Of a DNA stretch of 15,551 nucleotides, positions 6,852 to 13,168 are shown in pieces (position 1 is the stretch's first letter; each line of letters begins with the position of its first letter). A program made the position numbers and the translations under genes. Under the pieces are notes generated by a model. The model was not told where the DNA came from. It saw only the letters and a program-made list of their open reading frames with translations, and searched no databases. This stretch comes from Ruminiclostridium sp. (GTDB lineage Bacteria; Bacillota_A; Clostridia; Oscillospirales; Ruminococcaceae). The stretch is taken from contig JAFZOA010000471.1 of assembly GCA_017550775.1 (NCBI GenBank), positions 1 to 15,551 of the forward strand. Reading direction: 5' to 3'.

Positions 6852-6867
6852 GCCGTTTTCAAACGGC
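6852..6867 (-). other. Small perfect hairpin in the lipoprotein mRNA leader
   Basis: GCCGTTT (6861-6867 read on the minus strand) pairs with AAACGGC (6852-6858) around two bases. It lies just before the AAAGGAG ribosome binding site and is not followed by a U-run, so it is more likely an mRNA-stabilising or translation-tuning stem than a terminator. Confidence 0.4.
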
Positions 6868-6913
6868 GCAGGTGTTTGTGCGTGGGTGAAAGAATAGCTT
6901 CTTTCGGTTACAT

Positions 6914-6942
6914 ATTATATCATATACGCCGAATAAGGTCAA
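6914..6942 (-). promoter_or_regulatory. Sigma-A type promoter (extended -10) for the lipoprotein gene
   Basis: TTGACC (6937-6942) and TATAAT (6914-6919) on the minus strand have a 17-base spacer with TGA before the -10. The predicted leader is about 70 bases. Confidence 0.8.
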
Positions 6943-7014
6943 GTGGCTTATTATGGATTTTCGACGTATTTGTAACTTGTGTTTTGTGCAGTATGACAAA
7001 ATCGGATAAAACGC

Positions 7015-7043
7015 TTGACATACTATGTCAGACGTGGTATTAT
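7015..7043 (+). promoter_or_regulatory. Sigma-A type promoter for padR and the HAAS gene
   Basis: TTGACA at 7015-7020 and TATTAT at 7038-7043 with a 17-base spacer. The -35 box is embedded in a perfect palindrome (7017-7029), and a second palindrome (7045-7063) covers the predicted transcription start, so repression is likely. Confidence 0.75.
7017..7029. promoter_or_regulatory. Operator candidate 1, perfect palindrome over the -35 box
   Basis: GACATA-C-TATGTC, 6-bp arms around one base. It shares four bases with the TTGACA -35 box. It is a likely site for the PadR protein encoded just downstream; binding is inferred from position and symmetry. Confidence 0.55.
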
Positions 7044-7044
7044 A

Positions 7045-7063
7045 TACTACGACAGGCGTAGTA
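7045..7063. promoter_or_regulatory. Operator candidate 2, perfect palindrome at the transcription start
   Basis: TACTACG-ACAGG-CGTAGTA, 7-bp arms around five bases, immediately after the -10 box. PadR-family operators are typically dyads of this size next to their own promoter. The core half-site differs from candidate 1, so both may not bind the same protein. Confidence 0.6.
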
Positions 7064-7133
7064 ATGTCTGTCGGATCATCATGCTAAGCCGCACCGCGTT
7101 CCCTCTACATATCACGCGGCGCGGCGATACTGC

Positions 7134-7144
7134 GGGAGGTGGGG
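7134..7144 (+). promoter_or_regulatory. Ribosome binding site supporting a TTG start for padR
   Basis: GGGAGGTGGGG ends two bases before TTG at 7147, with the GGAGG core eight bases away. No ATG or GTG in this frame has a comparable site. Confidence 0.65.
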
Positions 7145-7146
7145 AT

Positions 7147-7467
7147 TTGATAAGCAGCGATATAATACGCGGCTATACCGACACTATGATCCTGTTCATC
7201 GTGTCGGGCGGGGACTCCTACGGCTATGAGATCTCAAAGCAGATACGCGAGATCTCCGAGGACAGCTATGTGATGAAGGAGACTACGCTGTATTCCGCGC
7301 TGACACGGCTTGAAAAGAACGGGTTCATAGCGTCATATTCCGGTATGCACGACGGGAGAAAGCGGACGTACTACAGCATAACCGCCGCGGGACGGGAGTA
7401 TTACAGCGAGAAGTGCCGTGAGTGGGAGCTTACCAAAAGGGTGATAGATAACTTTATAGTAACATAA
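7147..7467 (+). CDS. PadR family transcriptional regulator
   Basis: 106 residues, the usual size of the short (PadR-s1) class. The winged helix is clear: IIRGYTDTMILFIVSGGDSYGYEI, then MKETTLYSALTRLEKNGFI (recognition helix region, matching the family's GTLYPALxRLExxG) and the wing GRKRTYYSITAAGREYY. The TTG start at 7147 is chosen because it follows GGGAGG and gives the family length; upstream in-frame codons would add residues not seen in PadR proteins. The gene is about 100 bases downstream of its promoter, which carries two palindromes, so autorepression is likely. It precedes a HAAS/DUF1700 membrane protein, a pairing very common in Firmicutes where PadR controls the membrane protein in response to cell-envelope stress. 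The ligand is unknown. Confidence 0.93.
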   Translation: MISSDIIRGYTDTMILFIVSGGDSYGYEISKQIREISEDSYVMKETTLYSALTRLEKNGFIASYSGMHDGRKRTYYSITAAGREYYSEKCREWELTKRVIDNFIVT

Positions 7468-7485
7468 GGAAACAGAAACAAAAGC

Positions 7486-7517
7486 GCCGCTTCTCCGACA
7501 CAAACGGGGAGAACGGC
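7486..7517 (+). other. Intercistronic stem-loop between padR and the HAAS gene
   Basis: GCCG plus TTCTCC (7486-7496, one bulged C) pairs with GGAGAA plus CGGC (7508-7517). No T-run follows, so it is more likely a processing or stability element than a terminator. It ends about 11 bases before the AGGAGG of the next gene. Confidence 0.5.
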
Positions 7518-7541
7518 AGAATAAAAGCAGGAGGAAATAAA

Positions 7542-8486
7542 ATGGAGATCATAATGAGCTATATCGACAGTATGTTTGCAGGGGTGCCGACGACTGAGGA
7601 GACCAAGCGTCTGCGTGAGGACATCACCGCGAATATGTGTGACAAGTACGACGAGCTGATAAAGGACGGCAAGAGTATAAATGAGGCTATCGGGACGGTG
7701 ATATCCGAGTTCGGGAACATCGACGAGGTGCTGACCGAAATGGGTGTGTCCCGCGAAAAAGCGGTACAGGTACAGACCGTTGACCCCGCCGAGCCTCACA
7801 GGAAGCGCATACGTCTTTACGGCGCTCTCGCGGGTATCGGGGTAGGTATGCTTATGATAGGTATCGTATTGATATCGCCGTTTGCTGTACGGTTCAGCTT
7901 TTTGCTCGGAACGGAGGTCTTCGGACTCGGGTTTGCGCTTACAGGAATGATGATGCTGATATTCTCGCTCCTCGTCAGAACGAAGATACTCGTCGGGAGT
8001 GTCGGATTTTCGGGTAATATTGTCCCGTTTCTTCGTGCCGCGTATGAAAAGAACCGGGTGAACGCGTTCCGGCTCCGTATGATCTTTGGCGGGATACAGC
8101 TTGCTTTTTTCCTGGTATTCGCGATATCCGATCTTTGGAATGTATATTCGATCTCGGGGACGATAGTTATGGTGACTGTGGTCTCTGCGGCGTTTGCGGC
8201 TTCGGTGTATGTCAGACTTACCGGAAGAGCATACGGGCGGCTCCTCGGTGAAACGCCCGAAAAGCTTTCCGTAGTGAGTATCATAAGCCTTGTATCAGTA
8301 CCGTTTCTCGCGTTCGCCATAGGTTTCTCGAAATTCAACGCGCACTATGACGGCGGCGGTACGTCCGTGTGTATCGGCTGGGCTATGATGCTGATATTCA
8401 TGACTGTACGCGTCATCGGGGAGATGTACGATAACGCGAGGGAAAAGATAAGTGAACAGGCGGTTCAGATCCCGGCGCAGCAGTGA
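7542..8486 (+). CDS. HAAS (DUF1700)/permease-prefix-domain membrane protein
   Basis: 314 residues. Residues 1-70 form the small helical domain seen in proteins that partner PadR regulators: YIDSMFAGVPTTEETKRLRE, then ITANMCDKYDELIKDGKS and INEAIGTVISEFGNIDEVL. A charged linker follows, then about six hydrophobic segments near 93-113, 121-145, 181-197, 204-224, 243-262 and 275-290, so an integral membrane protein with the prefix domain probably in the cytoplasm. The start is ATG at 7542 after AGGAGG; a second ATG four codons later (7554) is possible. It is 74 bases downstream of padR in one operon and is followed by a hairpin. The molecular activity of this family is not established; a role in envelope sensing is inferred from the operon. 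Confidence 0.85.
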   Translation: MEIIMSYIDSMFAGVPTTEETKRLREDITANMCDKYDELIKDGKSINEAIGTVISEFGNIDEVLTEMGVSREKAVQVQTVDPAEPHRKRIRLYGALAGIGVGMLMIGIVLISPFAVRFSFLLGTEVFGLGFALTGMMMLIFSLLVRTKILVGSVGFSGNIVPFLRAAYEKNRVNAFRLRMIFGGIQLAFFLVFAISDLWNVYSISGTIVMVTVVSAAFAASVYVRLTGRAYGRLLGETPEKLSVVSIISLVSVPFLAFAIGFSKFNAHYDGGGTSVCIGWAMMLIFMTVRVIGEMYDNAREKISEQAVQIPAQQ

Positions 8487-8493
8487 TAAACGA

Positions 8494-8525
8494 ATGGGAG
8501 CCCCGCAGTTGTGCGGAGCTCCCAT
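8494..8525. terminator. Bidirectional hairpin between the HAAS gene and ribU
   Basis: ATGGGAG-C-CCCGCA (8494-8507) pairs with TGCGG-A-GCTCCCAT around a GTTG loop, giving a long GC-rich stem with one internal mismatch. The flanking T-tracts are weak in both directions. It lies between convergent genes and is the only terminator candidate for either operon. Confidence 0.65.
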
Positions 8526-8530
8526 ATCGT

Positions 8531-9160
8531 TCAGTCATTCTTTCTTATCGCCTTTGCAAGCGGCTTGTAGATAAAGAACACGATGATCGAATCTATCATG
8601 AACTTAGCGAACGTGAACGGCATATTGAACCATATCAGAGCGTCCCAGAGCGAACCTACGCCGCCGTTGAGCTCGCGGTACATTCCGAGGATAGCGTCCA
8701 TGGGAAGCCCGTAGAAGCTCTCATAGAACGGATATGTGATATAGTAGTTGATGAACAGGCTTGCGACCGCGGTAATGACCGAGCCCGCTATCATGGCTAT
8801 GAGCGCGTTGAGCTTGGTGGGCTTTATCTTGTAGATGAACCACGCCGGTATCACCATTACCGCACCGAGCAGGAAGTTGCAGAGCTCACCGACTCCGGCG
8901 GACTGAGACACGGCGATGTGGATAAGGTTTTTCAGCAGGCACACCGCCACTCCCGACGCCGGTGACACGAGGAACGCCGCGAGTATTGCGGGGAGGTCGG
9001 AGAAGTCGAACTTCACGAAGCTCGGGATAAAGAACGGCACCGGAAATTCGAGGTACTGCAGTATCACGGCTATTGCGGTGAGTATCGCTGTGAGGGTGAG
9101 AAACCGGATGTGTGTGGTCCGTTTTGTCCTGCCCGGCATGGTTGCTGTTTTTTCTGACAT
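8531..9160 (-). CDS. ribU: Riboflavin ECF transporter substrate-binding subunit RibU
   Basis: 209 residues. Membrane S-component that binds riboflavin and works with the shared EcfT/EcfA module. Signature segment LQYLEFPVPFFIPSFVKFDF followed by SDLPAIL, then KNLIHIAV at 77-84, and about six hydrophobic segments. The assignment is strengthened by an FMN riboswitch immediately upstream. The ATG at 9160 is preferred: AAAGGAG precedes it, and the longer reading frame from 9235 would run through the riboswitch terminator. No other ECF genes are nearby, consistent with a group II ECF system whose energising module is elsewhere. Confidence 0.92.
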   Translation of the reverse strand: MSEKTATMPGRTKRTTHIRFLTLTAILTAIAVILQYLEFPVPFFIPSFVKFDFSDLPAILAAFLVSPASGVAVCLLKNLIHIAVSQSAGVGELCNFLLGAVMVIPAWFIYKIKPTKLNALIAMIAGSVITAVASLFINYYITYPFYESFYGLPMDAILGMYRELNGGVGSLWDALIWFNMPFTFAKFMIDSIIVFFIYKPLAKAIRKND

Positions 9161-9168
9161 GATGTAAA

Positions 9169-9217
9169 CTCCTTTCGTCGGAGGAACAAAAATGCCCCCT
9201 TGCACACGCAAAGGGGC
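9169..9217 (-). terminator. Expression platform of the FMN riboswitch: intrinsic terminator plus SD-pairing stem
   Basis: On the minus strand GCCCCTTTGC (9208-9217) pairs with GCAAGGGGGC (9194-9203) around GTGT, followed by ATTTTTG (five U at 9188-9192): a strong terminator. Downstream, CTCC (9180-9183) can pair with the GGAG of the ribosome binding site (9169-9172) around 7 bases. FMN binding is expected to favour termination. Confidence 0.85.
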
Positions 9218-9239
9218 TGTACTCGTTATAAGCACGTTT

Positions 9240-9417
9240 TGTTTCTTTCATCCGGACTATACCGTCGGCACCGGAATTTCACCGGTTCGGCACCCTCGCG
9301 GGTGTTAGCGGGCTGTATCGAAGCTCCTTGCCGCACGTCTTAGTGACGAGCAACGGGAAGCTTCAATGCTGCGTCGTGCAGCACCGCCGGTGGGGAATCT
9401 CACCCCGCCCCGAAACA
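9240..9417 (-). ncRNA. FMN riboswitch (RFN element) with an extended variable region
   Basis: Reading the minus strand from 9417: TTTCGGGGCGGGGTGAGATT, CCCCACCGGCGGT, AGCCCGC, ACCGGTGAAATTCCGG, GCCGACGGTATAGTCCGGAT. These are the conserved blocks of the FMN aptamer in the right order. The closing helix P1 is TGTTTC (9412-9417) with GAAACA (9240-9245). Between GGCGGT and AGCCCGC lies a 68-base insertion (9315-9382) that folds into its own hairpins; in the best-known examples this link is short. It controls ribU through the terminator about 23 bases downstream. Confidence 0.96.
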
Positions 9418-9473
9418 CATTGTTTGTTTTGCCGCATGGAAGCGGCTCTGATATTGTCCGCCGTTAAAGCGGT

Positions 9474-9881
9474 TTATTCCTCGTCGTCCGCGTCGTCGAA
9501 CTCGAACTCTATCGTGCTTCCGCAGTTCGGGCATTCGAGCTTTCCGTCCGCGATGACGTCGAAATCGGTGGTAACGGTGTTGTTGCAGTTCGGACAGGTT
9601 ATTTCGTACAGCTCCTCGTCGTCATCGTCGTCGTAGTCATAATCGTCGTCCTTGCCATAGACCTCGTCCTCAACGTTCATGAGGTCTTCCTCAACGTCGT
9701 TGACAACGTCGGTAAGGTCTGCGAGGTCGCTGTCGATATCCTCGATATTGAGAGCTATATCACCGAGCACGTCGATGATAGCGTTCAGTATCTTGCCCTC
9801 GGGAGTCTCGGTGCTGAGCTTCATGCCCTCGGCAAGACCCTGTATATAAGAGACCTTTTCCGCAATAGTCATGTTTTCCAT
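9474..9881 (-). CDS. CD1247 N-terminal domain protein with acidic middle and C-terminal zinc ribbon
   Basis: 135 residues, cytoplasmic, very acidic. Residues 4-24 (MTIAEKVSYIQGLAEGMKLS) match the small N-terminal domain found in Clostridial CD1247-like proteins. Residues 30-75 are a heptad-rich predicted coiled coil (VLGDIALNIEDIDSDLADL), then an Asp/Tyr stretch at 78-90. C96-x2-C99 and C117-x2-C120 form a zinc ribbon, followed by an acidic tail. The ATG at 9881 follows AAAGGAGG; an in-frame ATG at 9905 precedes the ribosome binding site and is rejected. The gene follows efp, a neighbourhood conserved in Clostridia. Function is unknown. There is little room for a promoter between the efp terminator and this start. 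Confidence 0.8.
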   Translation of the reverse strand: MENMTIAEKVSYIQGLAEGMKLSTETPEGKILNAIIDVLGDIALNIEDIDSDLADLTDVVNDVEEDLMNVEDEVYGKDDDYDYDDDDDEELYEITCPNCNNTVTTDFDVIADGKLECPNCGSTIEFEFDDADDEE

Positions 9882-9910
9882 TCTATATGCCTCCTTTGTT
9901 ATCACGCCGT

Positions 9911-9945
9911 AAAATACATATTCCCGCCGATGACGGGAATATGTA
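9911..9945 (-). terminator. Intrinsic terminator downstream of efp
   Basis: A perfect 12-bp stem, 9934-9945 with 9915-9926 (TACATATTCCCG and its complement), around a 7-base loop, followed on the minus strand by UUUU (9911-9914). It sits about 20 bases after the efp stop and 30 before the next start codon. Confidence 0.82.
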
Positions 9946-9965
9946 CCAAGTCGTTTACGCGGTCA

Positions 9966-10529
9966 TTACTTGTTTGCGCGCTCCATATATTCGCCTGTTC
10001 TGGTGTCGATGCGGATAACGTCGCCGATGTCGATGAAGAGCGGAACTCTTATCTCCGCGCCTGTCTCGACTGTTGCGGGCTTGGTAGCGTTGGTAGCTGT
10101 ATCACCCTTGAAGCCGGGGTCGGTCTCGGTAACTTCGAGCTCAACGAAGTTGGGGGGCTCTACGCCGAATACCTTGCCCTTGTAGGAAAGTATCTTGCAG
10201 ACTGTGTTCTCCTTAACGAACTTGAAGCTGTCGCCTACCTCGGACGCGTTGATCGGAACGTCCTCATAGGTCTCGCTGTCCATGAAGTGATAGAGCTCGC
10301 CGTCTGCGTAGGTGTACTCCATATCCTTTCTCTCAATGAAAGCGGTAGGGAACTTTGCGGTGGGGTTGTAGGACTTTTCCACAACTGCGCCGGTAAGCAC
10401 ATTCTTGGTCTTTGTTCTTACGAAAGCCGCGCCTTTACCGGGCTTAACGTGCTGGAACTCTACGACCTGCATTACCTGTCCGTCTTCCTCGAATGTCATA
10501 CCGTTTCTGAAATCGCCTGCTGTTATCAT
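9966..10529 (-). CDS. efp: Elongation factor P
   Basis: 187 residues, full family length. Binds the ribosome between P and E sites and relieves stalling on polyproline. Three beta-barrel domains: [20 protein letters not shown] at the N-terminus, the loop KPGKGAAF with K32 at the tip where other EF-Ps carry a modification, and the C-terminal signature [13 protein letters not shown]. The start is ATG at 10529 with AAGGAGG upstream. It has its own promoter and terminator, so it is expressed independently of the upstream aminopeptidase. No modification enzyme gene is nearby. Confidence 0.98.
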   Translation of the reverse strand: MITAGDFRNGMTFEEDGQVMQVVEFQHVKPGKGAAFVRTKTKNVLTGAVVEKSYNPTAKFPTAFIERKDMEYTYADGELYHFMDSETYEDVPINASEVGDSFKFVKENTVCKILSYKGKVFGVEPPNFVELEVTETDPGFKGDTATNATKPATVETGAEIRVPLFIDIGDVIRIDTRTGEYMERANK

Positions 10530-10589
10530 TGGTTTATCCTCCTTGTAAATATGCCGTAAGCCGTCATTTACTCAATTATTATCTCATAT

Positions 10590-10618
10590 ATTGTACTATA
10601 TTTTGCCCCAAATTGCAA
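10590..10618 (-). promoter_or_regulatory. Sigma-A type promoter for efp
   Basis: TTGCAA (10613-10618) and TACAAT (10590-10595) on the minus strand are 17 bases apart. The leader is about 55 bases long. Confidence 0.65.
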
Positions 10619-10664
10619 TAGTTTTTAATAATTTTCCGAAATTTTTGCGAATTGCCTAAAATAC

Positions 10665-10687
10665 ACGGTATTGATACCGTTTTTTTG
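10665..10687 (+). terminator. Short hairpin with T7 run, stronger on the plus strand
   Basis: ACGGTA (10665-10670) pairs with TACCGT (10675-10680) around TTGA and runs into seven T on the plus strand. On the minus strand the following tract is only GUAUUUU, so it may also be a second terminator for the aminopeptidase gene. No plus-strand gene lies upstream. Confidence 0.5.
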
Positions 10688-10716
10688 GCGGTTACGCTTT
10701 TTCATGGCATAAACTA

Positions 10717-10738
10717 TCCCCCGCGGAAAAGCGGGGGA
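10717..10738 (-). terminator. GC-rich hairpin after the M24 aminopeptidase gene
   Basis: TCCCCCGC (10731-10738 on the minus strand) pairs with GCGGGGGA (10717-10724), a perfect 8-bp stem, six bases past the stop codon. The following U-tract is poor (AUAGUUUAUG), so it probably works together with the hairpin at 10665. Confidence 0.65.
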
Positions 10739-10744
10739 CAGCTG

Positions 10745-11812
10745 TCAGATGTAAATAAGTGTTTTCGGAGCCTGAGTGAGGTTGATACAGCCGTCTGTGG
10801 TAACGACCACCATGTCCTCAATCCTCACGCCGTATCTGTGCGGGATATAGATACCCGGCTCAATGGTTATCACCATGCCCTCGTGGAGCGTGAACGGGCT
10901 TTTCGCCGATACCGTCGGCGCTTCGTGTATCTCAAGTCCTACCCCGTGGCCAAGGCCGTGTGTGAAGTACTTCTCATACCCCCACGCGTCGAGAGTGCTT
11001 CTTGCCACGCTGTCAACGAGCTTTCCGGTAACGTCCGCGTGGACTGCCTTCATAGCGTCGGACTGTGCGCCCCATACCGCGTTATAGACCTTTGTCATCT
11101 CGTCGTCGGGCTTGCCGATAACGACGGTTCGCGTCATGTCGGAGTGGTAGCCGTCCACCACCGCACCAAAGTCAAGGGTAAGAAACTCACCGTTCTGGAG
11201 CGGCTTGTCCGTGGGCGTCGCGTGCGGACAGGCAGAGTTTACGCCGGAAGCCGCGATAGTCTCGAAGGATATGCTGTCCGCGCCGAGATCCATCATGTAG
11301 AAGTCGAGCACCGACGCAACCTGCTTCTCGGTCATTCCCACGCGGATATTGGTTATGAGCTTTGCGAGGGCGGATTCGGCGATACGCTGTGCCGCCTCGA
11401 TCTTCTGTATCTCCTCCGGGCTCTTGATGATCCGCATTTTCTCTATCGTTGAGGACAGCCAGCCGGACTTATCCACGATGAGCGGCGAGAACAGCTTCTT
11501 ATAGTCCTCATACTCGCTTACCGTTACCGACTTGTTCTCTATTGAGATCACCTTGATGCCGTGCTCCTCGATGAATGACCAGATCTGCTTGCGCATATCG
11601 GTGAGAAGCACCACTTCCACGCCCTCGGCCTTCTGTGCCGCCATTTCATAGTATCTCGCGTCAATGATGAAGTAGCTCTTTTCGCGGGTGATGAAGACTA
11701 CGCCCGCCGAGGATTTGAAGCCGGTGGAGTACTGCCGCGAGACCGGGCTTGTGATAAGGGCTGCGTGGCTCGGATCCTTGAGCTCCGCGGCGATCCTGTC
11801 TGTTCGTGTCAT
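10745..11812 (-). CDS. M24 family metallopeptidase, Xaa-Pro aminopeptidase/dipeptidase type
   Basis: 355 residues. Cleaves the bond before proline in peptides, with two metal ions in a pita-bread fold. Residues 1-125 are the creatinase-like N-terminal domain (ALITSPVSRQYSTGF). The catalytic domain shows all five metal ligands: D214 in LTLDFGAVVDGYHSD, D225 in SDMTRTV, H289 in HGLGHGVGLEIHE, E318 in TIEPGIY and E332 in RIEDMVV. The start is ATG at 11812 after AAAGGAGAG, which overlaps the end of aroQ; 22 bases separate the two genes. The aroQ-peptidase-efp order is usual in Clostridia. PepP versus PepQ cannot be settled by eye. Confidence 0.93.
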   Translation of the reverse strand: MTRTDRIAAELKDPSHAALITSPVSRQYSTGFKSSAGVVFITREKSYFIIDARYYEMAAQKAEGVEVVLLTDMRKQIWSFIEEHGIKVISIENKSVTVSEYEDYKKLFSPLIVDKSGWLSSTIEKMRIIKSPEEIQKIEAAQRIAESALAKLITNIRVGMTEKQVASVLDFYMMDLGADSISFETIAASGVNSACPHATPTDKPLQNGEFLTLDFGAVVDGYHSDMTRTVVIGKPDDEMTKVYNAVWGAQSDAMKAVHADVTGKLVDSVARSTLDAWGYEKYFTHGLGHGVGLEIHEAPTVSAKSPFTLHEGMVITIEPGIYIPHRYGVRIEDMVVVTTDGCINLTQAPKTLIYI

Positions 11813-11834
11813 ATTATTTACTCTCTCCTTTGCG

Positions 11835-12257
11835 TTACAGGCTCAGCGCGTCTATCGCAAGCCTGTACACTTTCTTCCCGAAGCCGCAGATCACGCCGGT
11901 GCAGACAGCCGAGATCACGGAATGATGTCTGAACTCCTCGCGCTTGTGTACGTTCGAGAGGTGCACCTCAACGCAGGGCAGCTCTACCGAGGCGATAGCG
12001 TCACGGATAGCGATGCTGTAGTGCGTGTAAGCTCCCGCGTTTATCACGATCCCGTCGGCGTTACCGCGCGCGGAGTGTATGAAGTCGATGAGCCCGCCCT
12101 CGGAGTTGGACTGGAAGAACGTGGGTGTCACGCCCACTGTTTTGCAGTAGTCGGCAAGCTCCGCATTGATGCTTTCGAGCGTGTCGGAGCCGTATATCTC
12201 CGGCTCGCGCAGCCCGAGCATATCGAGATTGGGGCCGTTTATAATAAATATCCTCAT
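11835..12257 (-). CDS. aroQ: Type II 3-dehydroquinate dehydratase
   Basis: 140 residues, normal length for the dodecameric type II enzyme. Dehydrates 3-dehydroquinate to 3-dehydroshikimate in the shikimate pathway. Seen: INGPNLDMLGLREPEIYG with N10 and R17, and the catalytic tyrosine Y22; QSNSEGGLIDFI; INAGAYTHYSIAIRDAI around N73; and EVHLSNVHKREEFRHHS with H99 and R110. Its ATG overlaps the TGA of the upstream TIM-barrel gene by four bases (ATGA), so the two are translationally coupled. No other aro gene is in the window. Confidence 0.97.
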   Translation of the reverse strand: MRIFIINGPNLDMLGLREPEIYGSDTLESINAELADYCKTVGVTPTFFQSNSEGGLIDFIHSARGNADGIVINAGAYTHYSIAIRDAIASVELPCVEVHLSNVHKREEFRHHSVISAVCTGVICGFGKKVYRLAIDALSL

Positions 12258-13099
12258 TTCTTTATTCCCTCAAAGTATCGTTTCATTTCCGCGGCATCCT
12301 CGGCCTGCGTACCGTCGCTCTCGCAGACTATCGACGGTTCGAGCCCGCGCTTTGCGAACTGCTCCATAAGCGGCTCGTACATCGGACCGTACTCGGTATC
12401 CTCGAAGGTTAGGTGTTTTTTCTCGCCGCCCGCCGTGTACATGATCTTGCTGAAATGCACATGGAACCGTTTCAGGCGGTCATATCCGAGCTTGTCCTCG
12501 ATCTCGTCGAGTATCGCGGCATAGTCCGCCTCGGTCTTTATCCCGCCCAGCGTTCTCGCGTTCAGGTGTCCGAAATCCACGCAGGGTAAAAATCTCTCGT
12601 CCGTGCCGCAGAGCTCGATCACCTCGGAAAGCGTTCCGAGCTGGTTTATCTTGCCCATTGTCTCGGGGCAGATCAGGATATCGGTCAGTCCCTCTGCGTC
12701 AAGAGCCTTCTGCGCCCTTGCGAGCGTGTCCAGAGCGAGCCCTGTCGCGGCTTCACGGGTCATTTTCGAGCAGGAGCCGGAATGTACCACGATCTTGCTT
12801 ATGCCGAGCCTGTGTGCGGCTCTTGCGCTTTCGAGTATGTAGTCCACGCTTTTGAGACGGGTCTCCTCACTCTCGCTTGAAAGCGAGATGAAGTACTGCG
12901 TGTGAAGCGTCAGGTAGATACCGTTTTCGGCGGCGAGCTTAGGCAGCAGCTCATAGGTCTTGTCGGAAATGCGAACTCCGCGCCCGCACTCCACCTCATA
13001 GCCGTTGAGCCCCATTGAAAGCAGGTATTCCGGAAGATCTTCGGGGAATTTTCTCTTTCCGAAGCTGTCCGAGTTACCTCCGGGAGCGAATGTTATCAT
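12254..13099 (-). CDS. Endonuclease IV-like/sugar isomerase-type TIM-barrel protein
   Basis: 281 residues. The fold and metal-ligand pattern are those of the AP endonuclease 2 / xylose isomerase-like superfamily: H66 in LTLHTQYF, H106 in IVVHSGSC, E146 in ICPETMGK, D175 and H178 in CVDFGHLNAR, H213/H215 in FHVHFSKI, and E260 in IVCESDGTQAEDA. The PETMGK and DFGHLNAR segments are closest to endonuclease IV, and the length matches Nfo, so a role at abasic sites is plausible. However, divergence at the N-terminus leaves a sugar-phosphate isomerase possible. The start is ATG at 13099 with GAAAGGA upstream. It overlaps aroQ by four bases and follows yqeG by 69 bases. Confidence 0.8.
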   Translation of the reverse strand: MITFAPGGNSDSFGKRKFPEDLPEYLLSMGLNGYEVECGRGVRISDKTYELLPKLAAENGIYLTLHTQYFISLSSESEETRLKSVDYILESARAAHRLGISKIVVHSGSCSKMTREAATGLALDTLARAQKALDAEGLTDILICPETMGKINQLGTLSEVIELCGTDERFLPCVDFGHLNARTLGGIKTEADYAAILDEIEDKLGYDRLKRFHVHFSKIMYTAGGEKKHLTFEDTEYGPMYEPLMEQFAKRGLEPSIVCESDGTQAEDAAEMKRYFEGIKK

Positions 13100-13168
13100 G
13101 CTCTGTACCGTCCTTTCCGCAAGCCGCGCCGTATTTGTCTGCGGTATTTTCGTCCGACCCCGGAGCGG

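Noticed and set aside
6442..6889. Cys/Ser- and Val-rich plus-strand frames
   Set aside because: Antisense to the Thr-rich linker of the lipoprotein; low complexity comes from the linker codons.
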